Made by a program: the position numbers and the translations under genes
Shown: positions 22,298 through 41,700 of the stretch, piece after piece
Layout: each line of letters starts with the position of its first letter
How positions within the stretch are numbered: position 1 is the stretch's first letter
Notes under the pieces: model-generated
Told to the model about the DNA's origin: nothing
Databases searched by the model: none
The model's input: only the letters and a program-made list of their open reading frames with translations
Source: Odiellus spinosus
Lineage: Eukaryota; Arthropoda; Arachnida; Opiliones; Phalangiidae
DNA length: 64,000 nt
Assembly: GCA_963920705.1 (NCBI GenBank)
Contig: OY987227.1
Coordinates: forward strand, 9,155,602 to 9,219,601
Direction of reading: 5' to 3'

Positions 22298-22600
22298 TGC
22301 AATTTAATTGGGAAAAATTAATTTTTATCAAGAAATATAACAATGATGATTGAACTGTTAAAACATGAATAATTGACTTTTAATCCGAGTCCGACACGTG
22401 CTCCTGAAGATAGCTAGCAGACGACTCTTTTGGCCACGTGCTCGTGTTCATCAATCCAATTGGTCTCTTTTCGGAATTTAGAGGGATTTTAGCGCCAAAA
22501 TTGACATTTTTGTGTTTTGTCGTAGCGTCCAGTGATATCAGTCACAATACATCCTACATCGGACAAATATACTTTTCACCTTTAATTAAATTAGATTAAA
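22298..22600. promoter_or_regulatory. Bidirectional promoter of EBP2 and ORC1 with two E-boxes
   Basis: Only 303 bp separate the two start codons. CACGTG occurs at 22395-22400 and 22435-22440, exactly 40 bp apart and both in the context CACGTGCTC. CACGTG is the site for Myc/Max- and USF-type bHLH factors, known regulators of ribosome biogenesis and replication genes. A TATA box was not obvious. Function is inferred from position and motif only. Confidence 0.6.
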
Positions 22601-25600
22601 ATGGTAATGGTGCATAATCCCATAAGTTGGATCGGGAAAGGATTTAGAATTGACAGAAGAAGAAAAGAAACCAATTTCAAGTAAATAAATAAATAGTTTT
22701 TTGACTATTTGTCTTTTCCTTTTGACTCCTCGAACTGTTGAAGTTGCCTTGAATTGTCAAGGATCAGCTCGAATAATCAATCTAATTTTTTTATTCCAAA
22801 TTATTGCATCGTTTATCCCAAATTTTTAGTGGTTTTGAAAATAAAGAATTAAAATTAAAAGTTCATGTTGAAGACTGTGTACTAGTTAGAAACGATGAAT
22901 CTGGTCAACCAGAGAGCTTGGATTTTTGTTACGTTGCTTGTGTTAAAAGATTCTTTGAAAAAGGTGTGTTTTTATTTAATATTGACTATCCTTTCGAAAG
23001 CTATATTATCACATTAATGTTAACATATTATAGATTGTATTGAAAGTGAGTCTGATGATGAGACGCGTTACGCAGAAATACAATGGTACTCTAGAATGAC
23101 AGATATTCGTCAAAGTCATCAACGCCTTTTGGTTAGTTTCTAGCTTGTGTTATCTCTGAATCTCACCACCAGTGATATATTTTCCATGTTTAGATAGATC
23201 CTGACTATAATCAAGAACTACTGCAAGATCACAGAAGTCATGACAATGTCATTGATGTAGAAACAATTTTTGGAAAATGTTCAGTAAGTATTAAATCGTT
23301 ATATAGCTTAAAGTCCCCTTTCTAATCAATTGTTTATTGTTTTCCTAAGGTTATATTTCTAGATCATAATTTAAGCGGTAGTATGTTCCTCGATACGACT
23401 GATCGCGATGGCAATCCAATATTCTTTTGCCGTTGGATTTACGATGGTACTACCAAAATGAAACCTGTTAAAGGCTACGAATCCCCCAAGAAGACTGAAA
23501 AAATCAAGGAAAACATCAACGAAGAGTCTAAAATTCGTAGCAGCAAAAGAAATTTAAAGAAACAAGTTTTGATAGACACTTTGTCCGATGATGATTTTTC
23601 TCCACAATCCAAAGTCCGTAGTGTTACAAAGACTATTGCCAGAAATTCCATATCTATAAAAACGAGGAAAACACCAGTAAAACCTCTTAAATTTGATAGT
23701 GATAGTTCATTTTCTGATGATGGCTTATTAGGTACGATTTAAATTTTTAAAGAAATGTAAAAAAATGGTCATTATATGATTTTTCTTATTTATATCGTTA
23801 GAAATTTTAGAAAAACCTAAACGTAGAAACACGAGACTATATTCTCTAACTCAGAAACCCAATGAAATCAATCGTTTACTCTTTGATAATGAATCTTCTG
23901 GTAAATTTAATTCAATATCATTAAATAACACTAATTATGTTATGTTCAATTAATCTATTTTATTTCAGATGATGAAAAGTTGTCAACTTTAAATGGAAAA
24001 ACCAAATCAATGCCAATTAAAACTCGTAGTAATTGTAAAACTCCTGTGAGATACGTTAATTTAAAAGAAACACCCAAAAAGACTGAGGAAATAAATCCTA
24101 TAAGAGCTGCGGTTACAACAGCTCCTAAAAAACCACTAATCGTTACTCTTGAAAAAGCTGTAATAACGAGAACTCCCAAAAAAACTGCTGTTGTAACTTC
24201 TAAAAAGACACCAGTCGTAACTCCATTGAAGATTGTTGTTGACAATGACAAAACTCGCTTCAGTGTTGCCAAAAAGAAACGAAACACAACCAGAATAGAA
24301 TTAACATCATCAGAAGATGAAATAGAAGTCAAAAAGACCAGAAAAAATAATAATACAAAAAAAGGAAAAATGAAAACTGAAGCTGCCACTTCTGTTAAAA
24401 GGTTAGACACATTTTGTTTTAGTAATCTTGATTGATATCGCAATTTAACCAATATCAAAATCAAGCGAGAGTTAACTGATATAACAAAAAAATCTAAATG
24501 ATGTTTTATTACTGTCACAGCAATTTTTTTCAGTGACTCATTCTTTTAACGATATTTCCGAAAATTCTACTAAATTAAATTTCCATTTGAAGTTAATGAG
24601 AAATACATGACAGCCTCTTTACGTTTAATTTTCAGAATTCCAGCTCGATCTTTAAAGAAAATTGATGATATTTTACCGAATTATCTTCCTTGTCGAGAAG
24701 TTGAGTTTGATGATATTTATTCTTTCATTGAAGGAAAACTAATTGAAGAAACTGGCGGGTTAGTTTAATTTAAATTAATTTGATACATGTATATCTTAAA
24801 ACTATTAATTTTTGATTCTTACAGCTGTATGTATATATCAGGAGTGCCAGGAACTGGTAAAACAGCCTCAATTAAACGAGTTATAAATTATTTACGAGAA
24901 AAGGTAGAAGCTCAACTTTTGCCTGAATTTAAACTCGTCGAAGTGAATGCCATGAATTTAACGGCGCCGCACCAATGTTACGTTCAAATCCTTAAACAAT
25001 TAACTGGTAAAAAGACCAGTCCCGATCAAGCTCTACAAATCATCCAGAAAATATTTGCTAATCCCGACGAAGCCATCGTTATGGTCATTGACGAGCTAGA
25101 TTTACTTTGGACTAAGAGACAAGATGTCATGTATTCCCTTTTCGATTGGCCAAATATGATCAACTCAAAGTTGATAGTTTTGGCCATCGCAAACACGATG
25201 GATTTGCCTGAACGATTGATGATGAATAGAGTTTCGAGTCGATTGGTAATTCTTAATTAAATTAACTACAGTAAAAATTCTGTTCTAACTAATTTTTGGT
25301 TATAACACGATTTTACTGTAATTGAGTTTTTAGGGTTATCTTTAATTAACAAACTTGTATCTCGCAGGGTTTGACGAGAAAAACGTTTCACCCATACACT
25401 CATCAGCAACTGCAGGAAATTGTGAAAAGTACAATGGAAAATGAGAAAATCAAATACAACCCTGATGCGATACAGCTAGTGTCAAGAAAGGTCGCCGCAG
25501 TTTCTGGAGATGCTAGGAGAGCTATTGAGATATGGAAAAGAGCGAAAGAATTGGCTATTGATGATAAAAATTTGAAATTGAATAGGATGGTGGAGTTATC

Positions 25601-26008
25601 GCACGTCGATAAAGCTTTTCAAGAAATGTTTTGTGCACCTAAAATTTTGGCGATTCGGTAAAATATTAATTTTTCATTAACTCCCCAAATTAGTTTTGAA
25701 AATTTAATTTATTCGTATAACGCAGATCAGCGTCTTTGTACGAAAAATATCTTTTACAAGCCATAGTAGCGGAATTTTTACGAACTGGTTTAGAAGAATC
25801 AACATTTGGCCCAGTTTATTATCAATTCTTGGATTTTTGCCGAGTCAATGAGTGTAAAATCCTTAATCACTCTGAAGTATCGGAATTACTAGCTAGGCTT
25901 CACAGCCTTAGCATTCTTTTAGTTGAACACGGTAAAGGCGATATTTTACAAAGAATAAGATTAAACGTTAGCATAGACGATGTTAATTACGCATTAAGAA
26001 AAAATTAG
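22601..26008 (+). CDS. ORC1: Origin recognition complex subunit 1
   Basis: ATPase subunit of ORC that marks replication origins. Exons: 22601-22680, 22830-22963, 23034-23131, 23194-23283, 23350-23731, 23802-23900, 23969-24401, 24636-24758, 24825-25245, 25368-25657, 25726-26008. They give 810 residues (human 861). Residues about 25-175 form a BAH domain ([40 protein letters not shown]). A Lys/Ser/Thr-rich disordered linker follows. The AAA+ module has Walker A GVPGTGKT (about 486), Walker B VMVIDELD (about 566), sensor residues in [11 protein letters not shown] and sensor 2 in [12 protein letters not shown]. The C-terminal exon is the winged helix. A long intron (24402-24635) carries a transposon-like fragment. 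AATAAA lies at 26069. Confidence 0.97.
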
Positions 26009-27332
26009 TATTTTTATAAAATTTTATCATAGACCAATCCTTTTAATATCGATATATTTTTTGACGAATAAAAGTTAGAAATTTTTAATTGTAAATAATT
26101 TTAATAAACACGTTTTTTAATAGTTTTGAATTTGAGCGCCTTTGGTTTTCAATTTCTGATTAAACTATTGGATATAATTCCTGTGACGCAATTGGTCCTT
26201 TTAAATCACGTGACGTTGCCCTAAAGAGACGCGTAGGTCTTCCCGTGAGGTTTTTCTTGCCCGAGACCGAGAGATTTCGATTTTTTAATCAAGAAAATTT
26301 GTTAACGCGATGAACGAGGATTTTAATTTCAATTTAAATCGAAGACATCCTAATCTCTGAGTTATTCGGCTTTTTGGGTGAGTATTAAATACAAATTTCG
26401 CATAGTTTGCTTTTATTTTTTAATAGTTGGACGTTTTTAATGACCGTAAATAATGACTAAGATAGGCCTTGGTCGTAGTAAATTCGTTCGGGATTTCGGG
26501 AACGTTTCGTTTTTGACCTACGTGCAAACCCGAGAAGGTGCAATGGCGGATATTTCGGTTAAAGGGTCTTTTTTTCTTGCAATAAGCAACGCGCAAACAA
26601 TTTTAATTGATAAAATGAACAGTCCTGAAATTTGTCTATTTTAGGTTTAATTTTAATTTGAATAAATCTTAAATTAACTAGGTGGTAAGGCTGGTGAATA
26701 TTAGAAATATTGAATAAACATTGCAATTGTTTTTGAACCTTTAGGAATGACCCCTCAAACCTCGTTTACCTTTAAATTTTTCGTTGCCACCGAAATTAGT
26801 TATAAATTTATTTTTTGATAGAGAATTTTACGCTCGCGAACTGAAATGTGTAGTAGGTTGTTATTAGGAGGTTAATTTATATTTGAAGTTCACTTATTAT
26901 CCTTCATTTAACAGGTTAGGGTCAGTTTCATGTGGGAGTGTCAGATAAAGGAGGGGGTGATAAACTTGTCCAAGCTGGCTTTGTTGTTTGTTTTGCACAA
27001 ATGCAATTATTGGCAAATTAGTTGGGTGATTTCCTGTTATGTTTTTAGTGTTAGGCGAATCAAATTTCAAAGGATTCGATTACCAATTATAATTACTGTA
27101 TAAAGTGATTATCCGATTACTTTAAATTAAATAAAACAGCTTTAGATGTTTAAGTCGTATAGAAAAGTTATGTGACAAGTATAGGCGCGAGTAATCGTTA
27201 ATGAACTCTTTCTGGACCGATTACTAGTAACGGATCTGTCCAGCACTATCTGTGGTATAAAAATTATTTCATTTTTAGTTCTAGAAACCGTTATTCAGCA
27301 TCATCTGTCAAGATAAGTTTATAAACATCAAA
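26009..27332 (+). promoter_or_regulatory. ORC1-KDM4 intergenic region with probable KDM4 promoter
   Basis: The two genes run in the same direction, 1.3 kb apart. After the ORC1 poly-A signal there is an inverted CCAAT box (ATTGG near 26191) and TCACGTGA at 26206-26213, a plausible bHLH promoter site. A GTGAGT donor at 26378 and a polypyrimidine acceptor (TTTTTAG, 27278) would join an untranslated first exon to the ATG exon. An open frame at 26453-26644 has no recognisable features. Splicing of the leader is a guess. Confidence 0.4.
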
Positions 27333-34774
<7,442 letters not shown>

Positions 34775-35965
34775 AATTATTATAAAAATTAATTAAAACA
34801 TAGTGTTTAGTCCCTTATAGATAAATATTATAACCATAACTGACGAATATCAGTCAATCATTGTTAAATTTTTCATTAAATCATGAAGAATTCTTTACTC
34901 TCACGCAATGAAAAAATATTAAGAGTTAATTTTAAAGCGCAAATGGTACGCTTTAGAATATAAAGTTTTCATATTCATACATAGTGTACTTAATAGTAAA
35001 ATTAACATGATTTAAAAATATAATATCAAAGATATTATATTTAAACTTGAACTGAAAGTGGAAACTTTTGTAACTTTTTGCATTATTCTAATCAACATGA
35101 AAATTGGGACTTTGTATTTTACGTGACTTCCAATGAAATATTACAAATTTACCCTTTTTTTTATGAAAGGAAACTATTTTTCTTATTTTCGTTTTTAATT
35201 ATGGCTAAATTCTTTAATTGGAATTATTAACGTGATAAATGTTCATAAAATCCGCATAGAATTAAATATAATTATAATATTGAATCCATCGATATTGCGA
35301 AAGGTTATTTATTTTACAAGTAAGCTTAAATTCATTGTGAAAACTCGTCTGCTAAGGTGTTATATCTATGGGAAATTACCATAGAAATTAAACCTTAGTA
35401 GACGATGTTTCAGGAATTGGATGGAATTTTAGTTAACGAATTAAATAACCAATGAACTACCCATAAAATGGGCCAATTATTGTTATTATTTAATAACCAA
35501 TCATATTGTACTCTGGTTGAGATTAACGAGCTTCAAAAATGGGATATTTAATACCAGTGGTTAAACAGAGGGGGGAGAGGGGAAGGGTCTAAGTTTATGA
35601 GTGGTGAGTGTGGCCAGAAATTAGATTTCTTATTGAACAATTTTCCAGTAACTTCCTTCGCAACTACAAAGTGTTTGGATATTTATAAGCTTATTAGACA
35701 TTGCCAGGTTTTCAAAACCAGAAAGTACTTATCAGACAAATGTTCTGTGATCCCCTATCGAAAATGAGAAACTATGGAACACTTGGTAACTTAGACAATA
35801 TACAGTGTATTTCTTTCCCATGGTGATGAGGTTAGCCCTGATATTGTCACCAAAGACTGAACTATCTTTCTTAAAGTTAGTTCACTTCCCCTGATTGTAC
35901 CAAGTTATTTTCAAGAGTAGGTCTCTGGGCATTTGTTCAATAAGGATAAGTACTACCATAAGCCT

Positions 35966-36980
35966 ATTACCAAAAGTCTGATAAGACTTCATACAAAAAG
36001 TCCTTAACTGGCGCAGGGGCCTGAAACGTGTTGTTTTCAGTGCTTTCCCCTTACTACGCGTAGGCAGATATCTCTGTAAAGCGGCACCTAAAATCACGTG
36101 ACTTTTGCGCCACTTCACCAAACATCTAATGAAATTAGTGGCTACGCGTTGCAAAAAGTAGTTCCCCCGGTTTTTACATATAAGACATCTTTTACCACTT
36201 TTAAAGTCATGGTAACAAATAAGAAATGAAATTCAAAGCAATTTTTCCGATAGAAAGTTTTTAAGTCAAGAATTAATTAGCAATATTAATTATTAAACCA
36301 TTATTGGCCTGATTTAACCACATGAATCGCTGTTGGTTGTTTCACTATGTTCGTCTGCTGCATTGTTTTGGTATTCTCACCACTATGACTCCCAAAACTT
36401 TGTAAGTAAACCTATTTTACTTTTAAACTAATTTTAAATGAAATGTAATAAGTTTTTTGAACTATTGAATTGGGTTTGAATAAAAACTTTGAAATATCAA
36501 TTATTTTCCTGATGCTAAGAAATGTTTAAGAAACATCTTGATTTAAAAAATCGTTTAAAGACGTAACGCCCGAGTTTTAATCGTTTGTTTAAATTTAAGA
36601 AACCTCACTTCGTACTATTTAAACTTTTAAATCGCAATTAATCCTTTTTAAACGTTTGTTTACATTTAAGAAACCTCCATTCCCCGAAACTTGTCAATGT
36701 TTTACTATCCTGCCCTTCCCATGCACTAAGGGCCTTCAAGGCCCCTTGTACGTTGTCCCCCCTAATAAATAAATAAAGAAACCTCCCTTCGTACTATTTT
36801 CAGGACTTCCGTATAACTCGCCTAGCTATTGGCTAGTTTTGAATTTAGCTATCTCGTTCTCATTGGGTGCTGTAGACTAGCGTCGTCTGCACTGTAAATT
36901 ACATGTTTTCTATAGCCAAAGCAAGAACCGGGCGCCAGTTAAGGACTTTTTGTATGAAGTCTTATCAGACTTTTGCTATT
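35966..36980. mobile_element. Element C, about 1 kb with long inverted ends
   Basis: The block beginning CAAAAGTCTGATAAGACTTC (35971) and running through CCTTAACTGGCGC returns in reverse complement at about 36930-36978. That gives inverted ends of about 50 bp. The interior contains 'gtctgc' motifs but no reading frame. Its right end abuts family B, whose left end is a similar AGCAAAAGTCT, so the two may share a transposase. Confidence 0.6.
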
Positions 36981-36983
36981 ACT

Positions 36984-37333
36984 ATTAGCAAAAGTCTCAC
37001 TTTATTCCATAAAAGTAAACAACGCCCTCTAGCTTAATACTATCAGCAAAGGGTGTAAACGTACTAGCCAAAAAAGTCTGGCTTGAGTGGTTTGGACTCT
37101 TAATCGAAATTTTTAATATGGAGAGAGGGCCGCAAATCTAGGTGGGCCACTCTTGGCCATATTGTCTCCCCCAACTCCATAAGAGTTGGCACTTCCAATT
37201 TCACTATTTAGACCAACTGTGGGCGCTAGAGACTGTCGAATCAGAATCTGCCGGTACATTTCGCTGGACTTTTGTTGGTAGTATTAAGCTACTGGATATT
37301 GTTTACTTAAAAGCGATAGACTTTTGCTATTAG
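36984..37333. mobile_element. Family B MITE, copy 1
   Basis: The left end AGCAAAAGTCTCACTTTATT and the right end (complement of AGCAAAAGTCTATCGCTTTT) are inverted repeats. Inner blocks 'acaacgcc' and 'agcttaatactatcagc' also recur inverted near 37290. The family is confirmed by a second copy at about 58150-58865, which carries a family A insertion. No coding capacity. Confidence 0.7.
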
Positions 37334-37793
37334 CTAGCAATCTTATGGTACGACTGGTATAGGAAACAATGCAATGTCCGATCATTTTAAAGAAGATAAC
37401 CTAGAATTTGTTTAATAAATATTCCTATTTCTGTCCCTGCCACCCTCGCTAACCCACTTAAAACATGTTTTACAATTAACTCCAGTACCCCTAGCTAAGC
37501 CAGGAAAAATGAAAAAAAAAAAAAATGGGTATAGGAAAATTCTCCAAATAAAACCTGTTATAAAAACTTATAATATAAATCACCAAATACATTTTGAATT
37601 CCATAGTGGAAAAATTCAGTTGTAAAAAGATTGGGCAGGTTTGAGTATTTTTTTCCAGATAAATTTGAAATAATGTATATCGGTGAAATTTAAGGGCCTT
37701 TAAATATGATAGCTCTTAAAAATACAGAACACAAATACCAAATTTTAGATAATTATTATAAAAAAAAAAGTTTTCCTGTAGCTTAAAAAAAGT

Positions 37794-37830
<37 letters not shown>

Positions 37831-38100
37831 TATGTGAAATAATTTTTCAATCGCTTGAACACTTCATCTCGGATTTCAATTTTTATTTTGTAAATAGTTG
37901 AAAGGCTTGTATAAAACCCCTTTTTTGCGTAATGAGATATTTTTTTGTTTTCGTTTGAACCTTTTACAATTTTAGGCACATATATTTCGAAAGTTTTCCG
38001 AAAGGGTCTGGGAAGAAGTTAAAACATTTTCTTCAAAAATAAAGGACAAATGTTTAACGCGAAGAAGGACACTGGAAAAATCATAAATTTAACCTATTAA

Positions 38101-38783
38101 CTACTTAAAAATAGTTTTTCTGTAATGCTTTAATTCTTCTATACTCTCTTTTATATCATCTAGAGCTCTATGAGAGGATTTTTTGTTAAATGCCTCTTTA
38201 TATTCTACGGGATACCAACGTCGACAAAGTTCTTTAACGGTGCTAACGTCTACAATCCTGTAATGCAGATGTTCCATTAAATCTGGCATATATTTAACCA
38301 AGAATTCTTTATCAGCGTGAACCGTATTTCCAGCGAGTGGACATTTTCTAGCCGGAGTGTGCTTTCTTACGAATGATAATACTTCCATTTCAGCAGCTTT
38401 GAGAGAGATTTTTGAAGCCGCCGAAGCTTCTGTTAGACCGGATTTACCGTGATGATCTTTACACCAATCATTCATGGCTTCGAGAATTTCTTCCGATTGG
38501 TGGATAACTATATTGGGACCTTCTTCGATAATATTAAGTTCACCATCGGTAATTATACAGGCGATTTCTAATTGAAGGAAAAACAGTTAATTGGGATTAA
38601 TGAACTCAATGGGAGTGAGGGTAATTTAATAGATAACGAACCTATTATGTGGCAGTTTTCAATATCGAGTCCCGTCATTTCCAAATCGACCCAGACTAAT
38701 CGATCTTGATCCATTGGTTTCTGAAAATTTTGATTCACCCAACGATATTTAGTGGCTTTAAAACTTGGCATAGGTGTGCTCAT
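38101..38783 (-). CDS. REXO2: Oligoribonuclease REXO2 (small RNA exonuclease)
   Basis: DEDDh 3'-5' exonuclease that degrades very short RNAs, chiefly in mitochondria. Two exons in reading order: 38783-38642 and 38567-38101, 202 residues from the chosen ATG. Catalytic motifs: [11 protein letters not shown] (DxE), [14 protein letters not shown] (Asp) and SHRALDDI (His, Asp). The conserved [13 protein letters not shown] and terminal NNIF-like KTIFK are present. The reading frame stays open upstream to 39125, with further ATGs that could encode a basic mitochondrial leader. The start is therefore uncertain; 38783 was chosen as the nearest ATG to the conserved core. Confidence 0.95.
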
Positions 38784-41700
38784 ATTCAATATGGGCCTAA
38801 CTATTGACGTTCTTCCACAGCGATAAACGGGAAGGAAAGCGAAAGAAATGTTTACTGAAAGGTGATGGAGAGTGCAAATACGAAACAACCTTAAATTTAA
38901 ATAATTAAATGCATTTAAGACATTACATTTGCCGTAAATAGTATTTGAAAGGACATTAAATGCATGCCGCTTCAGCCTCTGCCCAAAGAAATTGCGGCTT
39001 AATAGCATAATTTGCGTATAAAAGACACGTGCTTCCCCTTTGAATCTTTCCCCCTTTTTCGCTAGTTTAATTCCAAAACGTTTTAAATACAGATATCTCC
39101 ATTTTATAATAAAATTCATAATCATTATTTTGTCTCTGTGAGATATTTACTAATGTTTACGCTAAAAACTGTATCCTTTTTATTTCATAATAGTTTTTAA
39201 TTAATATAACTTTTATCAGTTATTTAAAACTGCTTTTTAGAATAGGTTATTTGTCAAAACTTTGACAAAACAGCGATTTTGGAGATAGATGCTTTTGTAA
39301 TTATGTTAGCGATTGGCTATTTGGCAGAAGCAGAAGAAAGGCTATTCCTGGGATTGCCCGCCAGTAGTCTCTAAGCCACCGCCATTAAGAATTTTTACGA
39401 CGGTCGTACACGTTGGACGTTCGCCCAATTTATGATTTTAATTTGTTAGTTAAAGTTTGAAATAGTTCTAATTAGGTAGTTAAACGTTTAAAAATGTATA
39501 ATGAATATTAACAATTTTTTGTAAATTTCTAATCAACTACCAACATTTATAAATTAAGCTTTATCGAAGCCAAGTGTTAGCACGATACGTGAATCACCTT
39601 TTGTCAAGTCAACATAAACACACAATGGGAATACATAAATCACTACTAAGGAAGCTAGAAGCTAATCGGTATGTCTCTTATTTTTAATCGTAATTAAGTT
39701 GGGAATAGTTTAATGTATAATTTTAATCTTGTGAAGTTGCAAAGATGCTAGTAAGTAAACTATCACTGGGAAGGGGGGAAATTTAAAAGTGGTCGACTTC
39801 CCCCTGGTCATTGTGACCATTGGTTTATGTCATTGTCTCTCTGATTCATCAAAGCAATGACCTGTGGGCTTAGCCGGTAGTGCCCTTCATACAGTATCAT
39901 AGTGCTGTTTGAAAATTTTGAACTTCCATCCACCAAGATTCGCTTGACAAATTCTATGACACATTTATTTTTCATGAAATGAATATTTAATATGAAGCGC
40001 TGCGCTTGAACTATCATCTCTCATCAAATAACTCGAAATTAACATACAATTCCGCGTATTAATCTAACAACTCCTAAATCAAATCTTTGATTTTCAATCT
40101 TTAAACCATTGTCGATGTATACGATGTACATTAACGTAGAAGAAGCCTTAGAAAGTATAAGTAGAAATAAAAAAATTGCTCGTAAGGGCCAACATTATAG
40201 GCTGATAAAAGCTTTGAGCTAGTTTCATCTAAATGTAGAAGCTCAGCTAAAATTGCTTCCCATAAAAAGATGAATAATCAGGGGTATCAAGATATTTGAC
40301 TGTCATTAAAGCCCTTCAACCCCTTCCCTATAATACCCGAAAGTGACTTGCCCATTTTTTGGTTAAAGGGCTAGTGACAAATTTTATTATAATAATTTAA
40401 ACCTGTTGGAGTTTTTATTGAAGTAAAAATAAATAAAATTATTAGAAGCATAAAGCCATAAACTTTTATGGTGAGGGATAAGAACTTGTGACATATACAT
40501 AGTTTTCTCTAAAGAGGGTAATTGCCATTCCTCCATTGTTGCCATAGACCAAGAAAAGGAAACCCTTGCCTTGGAGGAAGTAGGTGTTGCCAACCACTTG
40601 TGAATGGCTTCCTAGAGAAAGGCTAGCAGTTCAGTTATTGAACTTATCTGTTCTGAACTGCGCTCACAAGCTCCTGGGAAAGAGGGGTAGAATTGTTTTG
40701 GCGCCGTTATCGAAAACTATGTATTGGATAAATATTAGTGTTTAATGAACTAGTCCTTTGTAACGTTAAATTGCTAAACTGTTTCAATAGAATTAGTTTT
40801 AATGATCAAATCGTATGATTCCCAGAGTCGTTCAAAATGATCACGAAAAAAATGTGTTAGTAAGCCTTTAATCGATTTTTGCCCAAGGATAAGGACACAA
40901 ATAAAAGATCAACGCGTCGCCGTCGAGGCTACTGTTGTACTGCACACTCCTGAGTCAGTCTCTTGTAGGAGTGAAACCATAGTGTCGCTCCCCTATAGTA
41001 GGCGTAGGAGGGGAATTGTACGCCCAGATTTAACAGAAGTTAAAGACCAACCCCACCAGGAAAGGGTCAAGGATCATTAGCTCTTAATTAAGAGAAAGTC
41101 AAGTCGGTGATAAAATTATCAAATTATCTTCATGCCCCTGCACGATTTGGATTGATACCTTATGAATTGTAATAAATTTACGAGCTCCACAAGTCAAAGT
41201 AATTAATACGTTATCGTTTTAAAGGTATGGAACTTAATTATACTTATAATAGTTTATTACGATACCATGGTTAGGATAATGAGGTTAAGATATTCTGTTT
41301 TGAAGACTTGACAATGCTTTATGTAAAATTTGAGTATTTTTTAATATTATTCTGTCGCGAAACCAGGATATGTTGCGTATTTTGCTATATAAAATAACTC
41401 AAGGAAATAATGTAAAATTGTAATAGCTTTTTGCACGTGTACATTACAATGTTATCTCGTATTGACTTTGCGCTCAGACCTCCAGTGTAATTCAAATATA
41501 TTGTAGAGGTACTTGGTTTGTACAGAACCTGGAAAAGTCAGGGAAAGGCTAGGAATTTAAAAAGAAAATCGTAGAAAGTCATGGATAAATCTAGAATTTA
41601 TGTTTTGCTCAATCAAAACATACATCGACAAATATTAACAATTTTTTTATACATTTTATATTCTTCTTCCACCCAAATCGTCAAGGATATTGGCTAAAAT

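Larger units (their letters stand above)
34775..38100. other. Intergenic region between convergent KDM4 and REXO2
   Basis: About 3.3 kb without a recognisable gene. It has a small palindrome with CGTCTGCTAAGG ends (35347-35405), a roughly 1-kb inverted-repeat element C (about 35966-36980), a family B element (about 36984-37333) and a long poly-T run near 37797-37829. The open frame at 35882-36154 (minus) spans one end of element C and shows no domain. Confidence 0.55.
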
